A stretch of DNA of 64,000 nucleotides, from IMG/VR virus record IMGVR_UViG_3300045051_000720, positions 62,001-126,000 of that record. One strand, written 5' to 3'. Positions within the stretch are counted from its first letter, which is position 1, and every line of letters starts with the position of its first letter. Position numbers and translations under genes: made by a program. The stretch is from a virus. The notes beneath the pieces were generated by a model. That model did no database searches. It saw only the letters and a program-made list of their open reading frames with translations, and was not told the DNA's origin. Below, in pieces: positions 13,199 to 19,992 of this stretch.

Positions 13199-13269
13199 TG
13201 GTCAAGTCGGGTGCTGCCCCCGCGTCTAACGGTTATCGACCGTTGGCTCTACTGTTGAGCTACATGACC
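13199..13269 (-). tRNA. tRNA-Ile(GAT)
   Basis: Anticodon stem AACGG/CCGTT with codon ATC (C33), D arm GCTC/GAGC with loop AACAGTA, T-loop GGCAGCA (G54, G58). Acceptor GGTCATG/CTTGACC with one mismatch. CCA encoded. Confidence 0.78.
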
Positions 13270-13271
13270 AA

Positions 13272-13400
13272 AATTGCTGTCGCGGTCAACCCGCGTTTCG
13301 GCTCAGCTTGGCCGTTTGCAAAATGGCGACTACGTTAACCAGTCTTGACCGGAGGCGTGCTTGCGGGCGCGTCGTAGCCCGTTGGGTATTAGCCCAAAGT
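13272..13400 (-). other. 48-base miniature element and unassigned hairpins
   Basis: 13274-13321 is closed by TTGC/GCAA and contains two hairpins, CGGC/GCCG with an eight-base loop and CGCGG/CCGCG, like a tRNA without a D arm. 13325-13400 has further hairpins but no clear acceptor stem. Confidence 0.35.
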
Positions 13401-13402
13401 GG

Positions 13403-13491
13403 TGGACCCGGAGGGAGTTGCACCCCCGACGCCCCGTTAGGGGTCCAGATTTACAGTCTGGTGCAGCCATCTGACAGCTACCTCGTGGTCC
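13403..13491 (-). tRNA. tRNA-Tyr(GTA)
   Basis: Anticodon stem CCAGA/TCTGG with codon TAC; variable hairpin CCCC/GGGG fits class II tyrosine; T-loop TGCAACT (G55). The acceptor pairs at five positions. CCA encoded. Confidence 0.75.
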
Positions 13492-13500
13492 GAAAAATGG

Positions 13501-13572
13501 AGCGTCGTGCGGGACTCCCACCCGCGTGTGTCTGCTTGGAAGGCAGATGCCTTGGTTCTCGGCCAACGACGC
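13501..13572 (-). tRNA. tRNA-Gly(TCC)
   Basis: All stems pair (acceptor GCGTCGT/ACGACGC, T stem GCGGG/CCCGC, anticodon stem TCTGC/GCAGA). T-loop TGGGAGT has G55 and G56, and the D-loop GAGAACCAA offers A18-C19, so 19-56 becomes C-G. CCA encoded. Confidence 0.82.
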
Positions 13573-13573
13573 A

Positions 13574-13629
13574 TGGGGTTTATCGCCACCGCGGAGCGGC
13601 TGATTGGTTACAGCGGGGTGGAAGCCCCA
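13574..13629 (-). other. 56-base miniature element
   Basis: Closed by TGGGG/CCCCA, with hairpins CCGC/GCGG and GCTG/CAGC (eight-base loop). Same plan as the other miniatures of the array. Confidence 0.35.
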
Positions 13630-13635
13630 AGATGG

Positions 13636-13707
13636 TGGAGTCAACGAGATCCGCCCTCGTATGTCACGGATGCAAACCGTGTGCCTTTCTATGTCGGCCA
13701 TGACCCC
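13636..13707 (-). tRNA. tRNA-Ala(TGC)
   Basis: Acceptor GGGGTCA/TGACTCC, T stem ACGAG/CTCGT with loop GGCGGAT (G54, G58), anticodon stem CACGG/CCGTG with codon GCA, D arm GCC/GGC with TAG. CCA encoded. Confidence 0.8.
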
Positions 13708-13709
13708 AT

Positions 13710-13781
13710 TGGACCCGGCGAGTGCCGCCCTCGCGCCTCCGCGTTGCGAACGCAGCGTGCTACTGTTGTCACCACGAGCCC
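13710..13781 (-). tRNA. tRNA-Ala(CGC)
   Basis: Acceptor GGGCTCG/CGGGTCC, T stem GCGAG/CTCGC with loop GGCGGCA, D arm GTG/CAC with CAG, codon GCG in the anticodon loop. No encoded CCA. Confidence 0.75.
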
Positions 13782-13784
13782 GAA

Positions 13785-14052
13785 AAGAGTGACACGATAG
13801 ACTTGTCCGGCAGTCTGGGGAGTCTTGCGGGACTCCTATGGCCTAAACCACGTCTTACGCCGCCTCTTGCCTTAACGCGCGGCCCTTTCCCTTGCGGGTA
13901 CTCAGGGGCTCATCGGCTGTGGATAGAGGACGGACTGTTGGTCCGGGTAGTATCTATCGTGTTGCCCCGGTTAGGATCGACTCCGCCGAGGCGAAAAAGG
14001 ATGCCGGACCCCAGCTTTCGCTTGCGGGCGTCCCCTCGCGGGTCCGACGTAA
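13785..14052 (-). other. Hairpin-rich stretch with a 42-base miniature
   Basis: Contains AGACT/AGTCT, GGAGTC/GACTCC and CGGAC/GTCCG hairpins and a miniature at 14005-14046 closed by CGGACCC/GGGTCCG. No tRNA could be folded with confidence and no ORF is convincing. Confidence 0.35.
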
Positions 14053-14056
14053 GTGG

Positions 14057-14129
14057 AGGCGCGCCACGGTGCTGCCCCGTGCAAACAGTGTTTTGCAAAC
14101 ACGTCTCGTCGCTGGCTGAGTCGCGCGCC
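14057..14129 (-). tRNA. tRNA-Cys(GCA)
   Basis: Acceptor GGCGCGC/GCGCGCC and T stem CACGG/CCGTG are perfect; T-loop GGCAGCA; D arm CTC/GAG with loop AGCCAGCGAC; codon TGC in the anticodon loop. CCA encoded. Just upstream, GGCGTGGTTAGCTCAATGG looks like the 5' part of an ordinary tRNA left behind. Confidence 0.78.
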
Positions 14130-14179
14130 ATTGAGCTAACCACGCCAAGGGGGACCAACAGGTGTCGCTCAGGAAATGG

Positions 14180-14252
14180 TGGGTCCATCGGGCATCGATC
14201 CCGCTTCCACGGTTTAAAAGACCGCTGCTAATCCGGCTACAGCTCTGGACCC
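14180..14252 (-). tRNA. tRNA-Lys(TTT)
   Basis: Acceptor GGGTCCA/TGGACCC, codon AAA in the anticodon loop, D-loop with CGG and T-loop ATCGATG, so it keeps G18G19 and T55C56. CCA encoded. Confidence 0.8.
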
Positions 14253-14254
14253 AT

Positions 14255-14326
14255 TGCGGGTAGGGAGACTTGCGCTCCCCTCTCAGCCTTGGCAAAGCCG
14301 TGCGTCGCTATCTACGCTTCACCCGC
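14255..14326 (-). tRNA. tRNA-Gly(GCC)
   Basis: Acceptor GCGGGTG/TACCCGC, T stem GGGAG/CTCCC with loop CGCAAGT (C54, G55, C56), D arm GCGT/ACGC with loop AGATAGCG, anticodon loop TTGCCAA. No encoded CCA. Confidence 0.75.
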
Positions 14327-14329
14327 GAA

Positions 14330-14393
14330 AAGTGTCCGATGGGAGAACTGTCAAACCCCCTATGCCCTATGCGCATGGCGTCTCGTTGGTCGG
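14330..14393 (-). other. tRNA-like element, unassigned
   Basis: About 60 bases closed by GTCCGA/TCGGAC with an internal ATGCGCAT palindrome. No standard arms. Confidence 0.3.
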
Positions 14394-14484
14394 ACCCAAC
14401 GGCAGGTATCGATCCTGCGAACATGACGGTGACCGCACCCGGATTCCCACCGGGGTTCTTCGCTGGAAAGGCGAGAGTACTGGG
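14394..14484 (-). tRNA. Possible second tRNA-Ser(GGA)
   Basis: T stem GCAGG/CCTGC with loop ATCGATA and anticodon stem CCCGG/CCGGG are clear; the anticodon loop TGGGAAT would have G33. A long variable region supports serine, but the acceptor and D arm are weak. Confidence 0.45.
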
Positions 14485-14515
14485 GTGCTATACGATGCGG
14501 CCAAAAGTGGGCTGA

Positions 14516-15118
14516 CTACGAAGCCGTCCGACCAGTCGCCGGAGTGAGAAATGACGGAACACAAGGACGGTCAGGACGATTATACCGACTCCTTGGACAG
14601 AGAGCACCTAAAGGTAGAGCCGGTGGGGTAATCTTAGGCGCGTTCTCCCTCTTCCGTTTGTGTTCTATTTGACCATGAAAGCGATCAAATCCTAGCATTC
14701 TAGCGGCTGTGATAGCAACGTGATGGTCTTGTGTCTGTCCGAGACGAAAGGAGAGATCGTTGCGATCTTCTAGTCCGAAATCTTTGACGAGCTTATCTTT
14801 TTGGGAGCTGGTCAGATACTGGAAGATAGCCCTTCGATGAATACTTCGAGGCTCTTTCACCGTTGGCTTGTTTCGGGTAGCCCTTTCTGCGCGGTGATGT
14901 GCCTCGTGACAATCCCGACACAGTACCTCCAGATCCTCCATTCGTTCGTTACCACCTACCCGTTCGTAGGTTTTGTGATGGACATCGGTGCCGTGTTCAT
15001 GACATCGATTACAAACGGGACCATAGTAAGCAATCGCCTCAGCCCGCTTGGCCTTCCAGATGGGTGACTGGAGGTATTGACGATGGAGCAATTGATTGTC
15101 GGTAAGATGCTGGGCCAC
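14516..15118 (-). CDS. HNH endonuclease beside the tRNA array
   Basis: A 200-residue protein with a zinc-finger HNH fold at residues about 35-75: CNRCHEHGTDVHHKTY gives the first CxxC and the catalytic HH, and NERMEDLEVLCRDCHEAHH gives the N and second CxxC. Start is GTG 14 bases after a TATCAT box. The C-terminal third is proline- and arginine-rich and reaches the edge of the tRNA array. It may act as a free-standing homing or nicking enzyme; its position between the array and a large RNA candidate suggests a tRNA or RNA gene as its target, which is inference. Confidence 0.78.
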   Translation of the reverse strand: MAQHLTDNQLLHRQYLQSPIWKAKRAEAIAYYGPVCNRCHEHGTDVHHKTYERVGGNERMEDLEVLCRDCHEAHHRAERATRNKPTVKEPRSIHRRAIFQYLTSSQKDKLVKDFGLEDRNDLSFRLGQTQDHHVAITAARMLGFDRFHGQIEHKRKRENAPKITPPALPLGALCPRSRYNRPDRPCVPSFLTPATGRTAS

Positions 15119-15132
15119 GGGTGATATATACC

Positions 15133-15161
15133 ATGATAGCTCGCTATCCGCCTACTGTCAA
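15133..15161 (-). promoter_or_regulatory. HNH promoter, TTGACA-17-TATCAT
   Basis: TTGACA, a 17-bp spacer without the YAAC box, TATCAT, then GTG after 14 bases. It may also serve the tRNA array downstream. Confidence 0.72.
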
Positions 15162-15428
15162 TCGCTGTAAAGTGACCATCGCGCAAGCCGGACCAATGGC
15201 CCTGTTGAACGCCTCGCGCACTCAGCTGCGATGGTAACGTCTGCATCTAGAGACCCTTGCCGCGCAATCGGGCAGGTGAGAGGAGCTTGTTAACGCCTAC
15301 AAGCGGAGATAGCATGACTTGATAGGCTCATGCGGGCCGTAGACGCAGGTTGAAGAACATGGCTTCACGCCACACTCTGGGTGTGCATCTGACCTCGACT
15401 GCGATTTCAAAGACCTGCTCTAGCTAAC

Positions 15429-15455
15429 AAAAAGACCCACCTATCTGGTGGGTCT
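15429..15455 (-). terminator. Strong Rho-independent terminator
   Basis: Minus strand AGACCCACC/GGTGGGTCT (nine pairs, five-base loop) followed by TTTTTG. It ends the transcript that holds the 41-residue ORF and perhaps RNA candidate 2. Confidence 0.88.
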
Positions 15456-15481
15456 CGGAAAGGATTAGACTGGATGTCGTC

Positions 15482-15607
15482 TTAGGTCCCGAGACCCCCT
15501 GTGGTGACCGGCTTGGCGTTCAGCCAAAAGCTGATCATATCCACGCACGTATACCCTTCACGGAGGGACCGTGTCGTGGGCAGTGGTGACTTTTGGAGGT
15601 GGGACAT
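15482..15607 (-). CDS. Small protein, 41 residues
   Basis: ATG to TAA just before a strong terminator and after a promoter, which makes this a complete one-gene unit. The peptide begins MSHLQKSPLPTT and ends in TTGGLGT, with no motif that I recognise. The leader contains a near-perfect 31-base inverted repeat (GATATA-ACCCGCAC ... GTGCGGGT-TATATC, about 15636-15668) that could hide the start or stabilise the RNA. No good ribosome-binding site is seen. It could also be a non-coding RNA. Confidence 0.5.
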   Translation of the reverse strand: MSHLQKSPLPTTRSLREGYTCVDMISFWLNAKPVTTGGLGT

Positions 15608-15635
15608 TGAAGGTGAGAAAAGTGAAGGTTGAGGC

Positions 15636-15668
15636 GATATACACCCGCACGGTGCGGGTTTATATCGA
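15636..15668 (-). repeat. Long inverted repeat in the leader of the small gene
   Basis: About 15 base pairs with one mismatch at the very 5' end of the transcript from the promoter at 15698. Confidence 0.6.
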
Positions 15669-15669
15669 C

Positions 15670-15698
15670 ATCATAGGCGAGTTAGACGCGCTCGTCAA
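15670..15698 (-). promoter_or_regulatory. Promoter, TTGACG-17-TATGAT
   Basis: TTGACG, a 17-bp spacer with TCTAAC, then TATGAT; drives the 41-residue ORF unit. Confidence 0.7.
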
Positions 15699-15699
15699 G

Positions 15700-16638
15700 G
15701 GTTGGTTGCGCTGATCTCGCGTGGGTTGTGTAACACACTGGCGCGGAGCAGGTTGGGTATAAAGAAAGGATGGATGGGGTTACGACCCACTGATTGACCG
15801 TTCACGTACCACGTTCGTACGCCGGTTTGTCTTTCGACCGTGTGCGTTCTGATGGTCAGCACACTCGCGTCATCAACCGTAGCGTGTCAGCAATCCACGC
15901 CGCCATCCTAAAGGTCAACTCCCCTTGACGCGCGTGAGTGGCCTGAAGCAAGGTCGGCATTGCGCCCGAGGGTAGCAATCCTAGTCGCGGTACCGTCAGA
16001 GGCGCGCCAGAGGGGGAGTTCAAGGAGGGAGCGACCCACCAAGAGAATGGATAGGTCGGGCGCAACTCCGACTGGTAGGTTTCCCCACGCCGGGCGCGCC
16101 TTTCGGCGGACCACTTGTTGAGGCTTACTCCGCATTACGCTTGCATGTCTGCTTTCCATGCCGCTATCCAAAAGGATGCCCACCCCTTGCGTTCGCCATC
16201 TTGGGCGACCCAAAGCGTGTCATTCGGGACATGCATCCTAGCTCGTGCTCGACGGGTTGTGATGGTTGTCATGAGACAAGCGCATCGCCGGTAAGGGAGG
16301 ATAGAGCCAGACCACGCGCGACCGCGAGTGATCGTGTATACCTTGAGGGGTGGGCAGAGGGGATGAGAAAGAACAAAAGGGGGCGAGCCGCTGTTATGAG
16401 GTTACGGCTCAGGCGAATGAATGACCACGGCAGCGCAAGGAGGAAAACAGATAAACTCCCTCGCCACAGCGCCTCATTACCCGTCAGTATCCCACGCCAT
16501 CGCGAGACCTGACACTCGGCTTTTACGTGGTACCAAGTCGGGGATGTAACTGACTAGCCTGCTCGGCCGCCACTATTCCCGGCGGGATTGCCCCGCTATG
16601 CACCCGCCGTTGCGGGAAGTGAAAGAACGTATCCTATA
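15700..16638 (-). ncRNA. Candidate large structured RNA 2
   Basis: About 940 bases with no convincing gene, headed by a minus-strand promoter. The 5' end has CCCGC/GCGGG and GCGGG/CCCGC hairpins. An approximately 50-base unit occurs twice (16139-16190 and 15877-15928): CAAGGGG, then GGAT-GCGGC, then a hairpin GCATG/CATGC in one and GCGTG/CACGC in the other, with TGGAWWGCNGAC in the loop. The A-to-G and T-to-C changes compensate, which supports folding as RNA. Place beside a tRNA array and size resemble GOLLD-type RNAs, an inference I could not test. Confidence 0.55.
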
Positions 16639-16644
16639 CACCCC

Positions 16645-16673
16645 ATGGTAGGCGTGTTGGATGGCACTGTCAA
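16645..16673 (-). promoter_or_regulatory. Promoter of candidate RNA 2, TTGACA-17-TACCAT
   Basis: TTGACA, a 17-bp spacer with TCCAAC, TACCAT; back to back with the methylase promoter. No start codon with a real reading frame follows. Confidence 0.75.
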
Positions 16674-16685
16674 GAGAGATTGGCG

Positions 16686-16714
16686 TTGACAGTGGGGTCT
16701 AACCCGACTAGACT
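16686..16714 (+). promoter_or_regulatory. Methylase promoter, TTGACA-17-TAGACT, leaderless
   Basis: TTGACA, spacer with TCTAAC, TAGACT, six bases, ATG. Confidence 0.8.
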
Positions 16715-16720
16715 GAGGGG

Positions 16721-17428
16721 ATGAAGTACATGGGGTCCAAAGCGCGCTATACCAAGAGCATCTTACCCATCATCCTTGCCAACCGCGCGCCCGACCAATG
16801 GTATGTTGAGCCGTTCGTAGGCGGAGCCAATGTGATTGACAAGGTATCGGGGCCGCGCATCGGGGCCGACATCAATCCTTACCTCATCGCCCTGCTAGAG
16901 GCGCTACGGGATGGTTGGATACCACCACGGTTGACCCGCGACGAATATAACACCATCCGCGCGGACAAGGGCGCACACGAGACCTGTTTGGTTGGCTGGG
17001 CCGGTGTTGGCTGCTCATACAGCGGCAAATGGTTTGGCGGCTATGCTGGTACCGTTCAAACCCGAGACGGGGTCCGCGATTACATCGCCGAGGCTATCGC
17101 CAACGCGACGCGGCAGGCCAAGGGATTAGCGGGAGCCGAGTTTGTCAGTCTGTCGTACGACCAGATCACTTTGCCACCATCGAGCCTTGTGTACTGTGAC
17201 CCGCCCTATGCGGACACAACCTCATACGCTAACACGTTTGACACGCCTGCGTTTTGGGAGTGGTGTTGTCATGCTGTGGACGCTGGCCATCGGGTGTTTG
17301 TCTCGGAGTATCGTGCCCCCGAGGACTGGTGCTGTGTGTGGGAAGGTCGGGCGACGAGCAGCTTGTCGGCCAACGGCAAGTGTGGAGGTAACAAAGTCTC
17401 GACCGAGAGATTATTCACCAAGGGTTGA
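16721..17428 (+). CDS. DNA adenine methylase, D12 class (Dam-like)
   Basis: A 235-residue methyltransferase. The order is typical of D12 enzymes: an N-terminal KYMGSKARYTKSIL motif, YVEPFVGGANV (the FxGxG-type motif I that binds S-adenosylmethionine), a target-recognition region in the middle, and the catalytic CDPPYADT (DPPY, motif IV) near residue 165. It would methylate adenine in DNA, perhaps protecting phage DNA from host restriction. The start is fixed by the -10 element six bases upstream. It is the first gene of the long plus-strand region, followed by another promoter. Confidence 0.9.
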   Translation: MKYMGSKARYTKSILPIILANRAPDQWYVEPFVGGANVIDKVSGPRIGADINPYLIALLEALRDGWIPPRLTRDEYNTIRADKGAHETCLVGWAGVGCSYSGKWFGGYAGTVQTRDGVRDYIAEAIANATRQAKGLAGAEFVSLSYDQITLPPSSLVYCDPPYADTTSYANTFDTPAFWEWCCHAVDAGHRVFVSEYRAPEDWCCVWEGRATSSLSANGKCGGNKVSTERLFTKG

Positions 17429-17453
17429 CAGTGAGGTTCAACACCCCTATGAT
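17425..17453 (+). promoter_or_regulatory. Glycan locus promoter, TTGACA-17-TATGAT, leaderless
   Basis: TTGACA overlaps the stop codon of the methylase; spacer with TTCAAC; TATGAT; six bases; ATG. Confidence 0.82.
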
Positions 17454-17459
17454 AGGGTC

Positions 17460-18356
17460 ATGGTCGTCACGTGTTATGGTTTTCGCGGGGTGGGTAGTCA
17501 GATCGATAGAATCGAAGAGGGCTTTCGCGCGCTTGGTCACGAGGTGACCTCTGACGTGGGGTTGGCCGATTTGGTATATTGCAACGATTCGGGGTCGTTC
17601 GGTCAGGTCATCGACGCCAAGGCGCGCGGGACGATTCGCGGCAAGGTGGTGTTTAACCAACTGGATCTTGCGCCACATCTCGGTGCGGCTTTCCCCCTTG
17701 CGCTCATTCGAGAGCAACTGACCCACGCCGATGCGGTGACTACCATCTCACAGACAGTCGCGCGCGACATCAAGGCGCGGCTGGGTATTGACGCGACCGT
17801 CATCTACAATCCGATCCGGGCGGTCACCCGCGCGCGGGGTGTGCGTCTCTATAAGGGGCTGTTCGTCGGTAGGGTTCAGGACCATGAAAAAAGAGCGGTC
17901 ATCGGAGCGGCGGCTCTTTCCATCCTTGGCTATGGGTGGGACGACATGGTCACGGTGGGTCGCGAGCTACCGCCCTATGGAGGTCAGTACTATGGCGAGG
18001 CTACGGATGCGGAGCTGAGCGGGTTTTACAACACCTGCGACTATCTGATTTGCCCCACCCGCAACGCCTTTCTCGGGCCCCCCATCCTCGAAGCGATGGC
18101 GTGCGGGTGCATCCCGGTCGTGTGTCGCGACCTTGACATCCTCGACGAGTTCCTGCCCGCGACTCTCTTTCCCGAGTACCGGGAGGTGGAGCCCACCGCC
18201 CCGTCGATCGCTCGGTTCATCGCGAGGTATCAGGGCGACATCTCGCGAGCGGAGATGAGCGACCGGCTGTACAACCACTACGCGCGCACGTGGGCGGGGG
18301 CGCTCAGCCCGGCGGGCGTGGCGAGTGCGATTGAGCGGGTTTATCGGAGCCTATGA
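17460..18356 (+). CDS. Glycosyltransferase, GT4 family
   Basis: A 298-residue GT-B enzyme. The N-terminal domain has a GFRGVGSQIDRIEEGF segment in the acceptor side and VTTISQTVARDI before the hinge. The C-terminal domain carries YKGLFVGRVQDHEK and the diagnostic FLGPPILEAMACGCIPVVC, the E-x7-E donor-binding motif of retaining GT4 enzymes. It would move a sugar from a nucleotide donor; donor unknown. First gene of the run of overlapping sugar genes, and leaderless. The next gene overlaps by four bases. Confidence 0.85.
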   Translation: MVVTCYGFRGVGSQIDRIEEGFRALGHEVTSDVGLADLVYCNDSGSFGQVIDAKARGTIRGKVVFNQLDLAPHLGAAFPLALIREQLTHADAVTTISQTVARDIKARLGIDATVIYNPIRAVTRARGVRLYKGLFVGRVQDHEKRAVIGAAALSILGYGWDDMVTVGRELPPYGGQYYGEATDAELSGFYNTCDYLICPTRNAFLGPPILEAMACGCIPVVCRDLDILDEFLPATLFPEYREVEPTAPSIARFIARYQGDISRAEMSDRLYNHYARTWAGALSPAGVASAIERVYRSL

Positions 18357-19198
18357 CCTACACCGAGCCCCCCCTTGCCGTCCTCGTCCTTGACTTCGAG
18401 CGTGAGGAGGAGACCCGTGCATGTCTCGCCTCCATCCGCGACCACATCAAGATCCCGCACAAGGTCATCTATCTCCATAACGGACCCGCTGATTACCCTT
18501 CCGCCCTCCTCAAGGAGGGACTCATCCACCAGCTCATCCAGCCCGCAACGAATAACGGCCTCGGCATCGGGACGCGCGATCTGTTCGCGGCATCGTTTAG
18601 TCGCTACTCGCTCTACCTCCAACCCGATCAGGTCTTGCGTGTGGACATCACTCCCGAGGTCTTCGCCAACCTGACGGGCATGCTGGGGGGTAAGATGATG
18701 CTCCAGATCAAGGACGAACCCACGCCGCGCGATTCAGGGTGGACGGTCGCGTCTGTCAGCCTCGCCGGACAAGTGTGTGGTCCAAGTGAGTACAGTGAAA
18801 GGGCACACCTCATCGAGACGGCCTTCTATAAAGGGTTGGAGTGGAACGGATTGCCGTGCCACGGCGCAGGACCTTATCACGATGGCGAGTGGCGCGAGGC
18901 TACCATTCAGCGGTACTACCGCGAGCACCAGCTCATTCACGCGACCCATCTCCCTCCCCTCGTAGAGGACCGAGGCTATCGTGCGCGACGCCAGAATCCG
19001 GATGGTTCGGTGTGGGAGCACCAACCCGACACGAAGGCCTTGACACTTGTGCGCGGGCCGGTGCGCGAACGGTATGTGTATCCCAAGCTCAGTCCGCGCG
19101 AGTGGGAGTCTGTGCTGGCTACGCAGGCATGGCCGGCGGGCCAGATTCCTGAGGACGAGGTCAAGGACAGCTTCACGGTACCCCATTGGCACGCATGA
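18353..19198 (+). CDS. Probable glycosyltransferase, GT2-like
   Basis: A 281-residue protein. The N-terminus LAVLVLDFEREEETRACLAS and the later LQPDQ acidic motif fit a GT-A fold, in which the first strand binds the nucleotide and a D-x-D-like motif binds the metal. It overlaps both neighbours by four bases, so it is translated with the GT4 gene before it and the GT-A gene after it. No membrane segment. Family assignment rests on fold pattern, and the substrate is unknown. Confidence 0.6.
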   Translation: MTYTEPPLAVLVLDFEREEETRACLASIRDHIKIPHKVIYLHNGPADYPSALLKEGLIHQLIQPATNNGLGIGTRDLFAASFSRYSLYLQPDQVLRVDITPEVFANLTGMLGGKMMLQIKDEPTPRDSGWTVASVSLAGQVCGPSEYSERAHLIETAFYKGLEWNGLPCHGAGPYHDGEWREATIQRYYREHQLIHATHLPPLVEDRGYRARRQNPDGSVWEHQPDTKALTLVRGPVRERYVYPKLSPREWESVLATQAWPAGQIPEDEVKDSFTVPHWHA

Positions 19199-19992
19199 GT
19201 CTATCCTTGTACGCTTACGCGTTTAACTGTGCCAAAAGGGACTTCGATCTCGACGGCGCGGTTGCCAACTTCCTTGCCTTCAGCGACGAGGTCGTGATCG
19301 CCACTCTCGCCACCCAAGAGGATGACACCCTAGATCGCCTCCGCGCCCACGCTGCGGCCAACCCGCGCCTCAAGGTGGTGGTTTCCGACATGGACATCAA
19401 GCGCAACAACCGCTTCGACGGCGACCTCAAGACCCTCGCACTTCAGGCCTGCACCCATCCTATCCGAGTCATCGCGGACGCCGACGAACGTTTCGTCATC
19501 AGCCAGCGCATGTGGTGGGATGCGTTGGGGGCGAGACTGTTGGAGCAACCGACAATCGATGGGTGGCTCATCCCTGTCATCGATCTGTACGGGAGCAAAG
19601 ACACCATCCGCGCCGACCAGCATGTTGGGCTCAAGATGCGCATCCATAAGGCCACGGTGGTCAAGAGGGGAGTGCATCACCTAGCGGAGCGCGGCGCGGG
19701 GCTTATCGACACCTCGATGTCCGACACTACTGACCCGTTGCTCGCGGACGGCAGCATGGCGAGGTTCGCGCCGGTTGTCAATCCCAGCCAGCTCCATCCC
19801 CTGATGTGCAACCAACTGCCGGTGTTCGTGTTGCACTACGGCTACCTTGACCTCGCCCGCCGCGCCAAACTCGGTCGCGAGTTTTGGAAGACTCACTGGG
19901 AAGCGCGCTCGGGCCACGTAGAAAACGTGGCGGTTGACAAGGCCTCGTTGGAGGGTTATCCTGTGGTGCCCCATGGACTGAAGCTGACATGA
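19195..19992 (+). CDS. Probable glycosyltransferase, GT-A fold
   Basis: A 265-residue protein starting MSLSLYAYAFNCAKRDFDLD, with VIADADERF near residue 95 as the metal-binding D-x-D motif of GT-A enzymes. The early segment FSDEVVIATLATQEDDT matches the first half of GT2-like domains. The start at the ATGA overlap is chosen over an ATG nine bases upstream because this is the normal spacing in the locus. Cytoplasmic; substrate unknown. Confidence 0.68.
   Translation: MSLSLYAYAFNCAKRDFDLDGAVANFLAFSDEVVIATLATQEDDTLDRLRAHAAANPRLKVVVSDMDIKRNNRFDGDLKTLALQACTHPIRVIADADERFVISQRMWWDALGARLLEQPTIDGWLIPVIDLYGSKDTIRADQHVGLKMRIHKATVVKRGVHHLAERGAGLIDTSMSDTTDPLLADGSMARFAPVVNPSQLHPLMCNQLPVFVLHYGYLDLARRAKLGREFWKTHWEARSGHVENVAVDKASLEGYPVVPHGLKLT

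Noticed and set aside
9576-14484. Decay of the tRNA array into pseudogenes
   Set aside because: Acceptor, anticodon and T stems remain paired in most members, identity marks are kept, and the loop changes are coupled, which random decay would not produce.
9666-14547. Many plus-strand frames of 60-130 codons in the tRNA array
   Set aside because: They read across consecutive tRNAs on the other strand and look like no protein; they are products of GC-rich stems without stops.
15908-16512. Frames of 101 codons (minus) and 123 codons (plus) in the second RNA candidate
   Set aside because: Residue composition is not protein-like, no start signal fits, and they cross the covarying RNA repeat.
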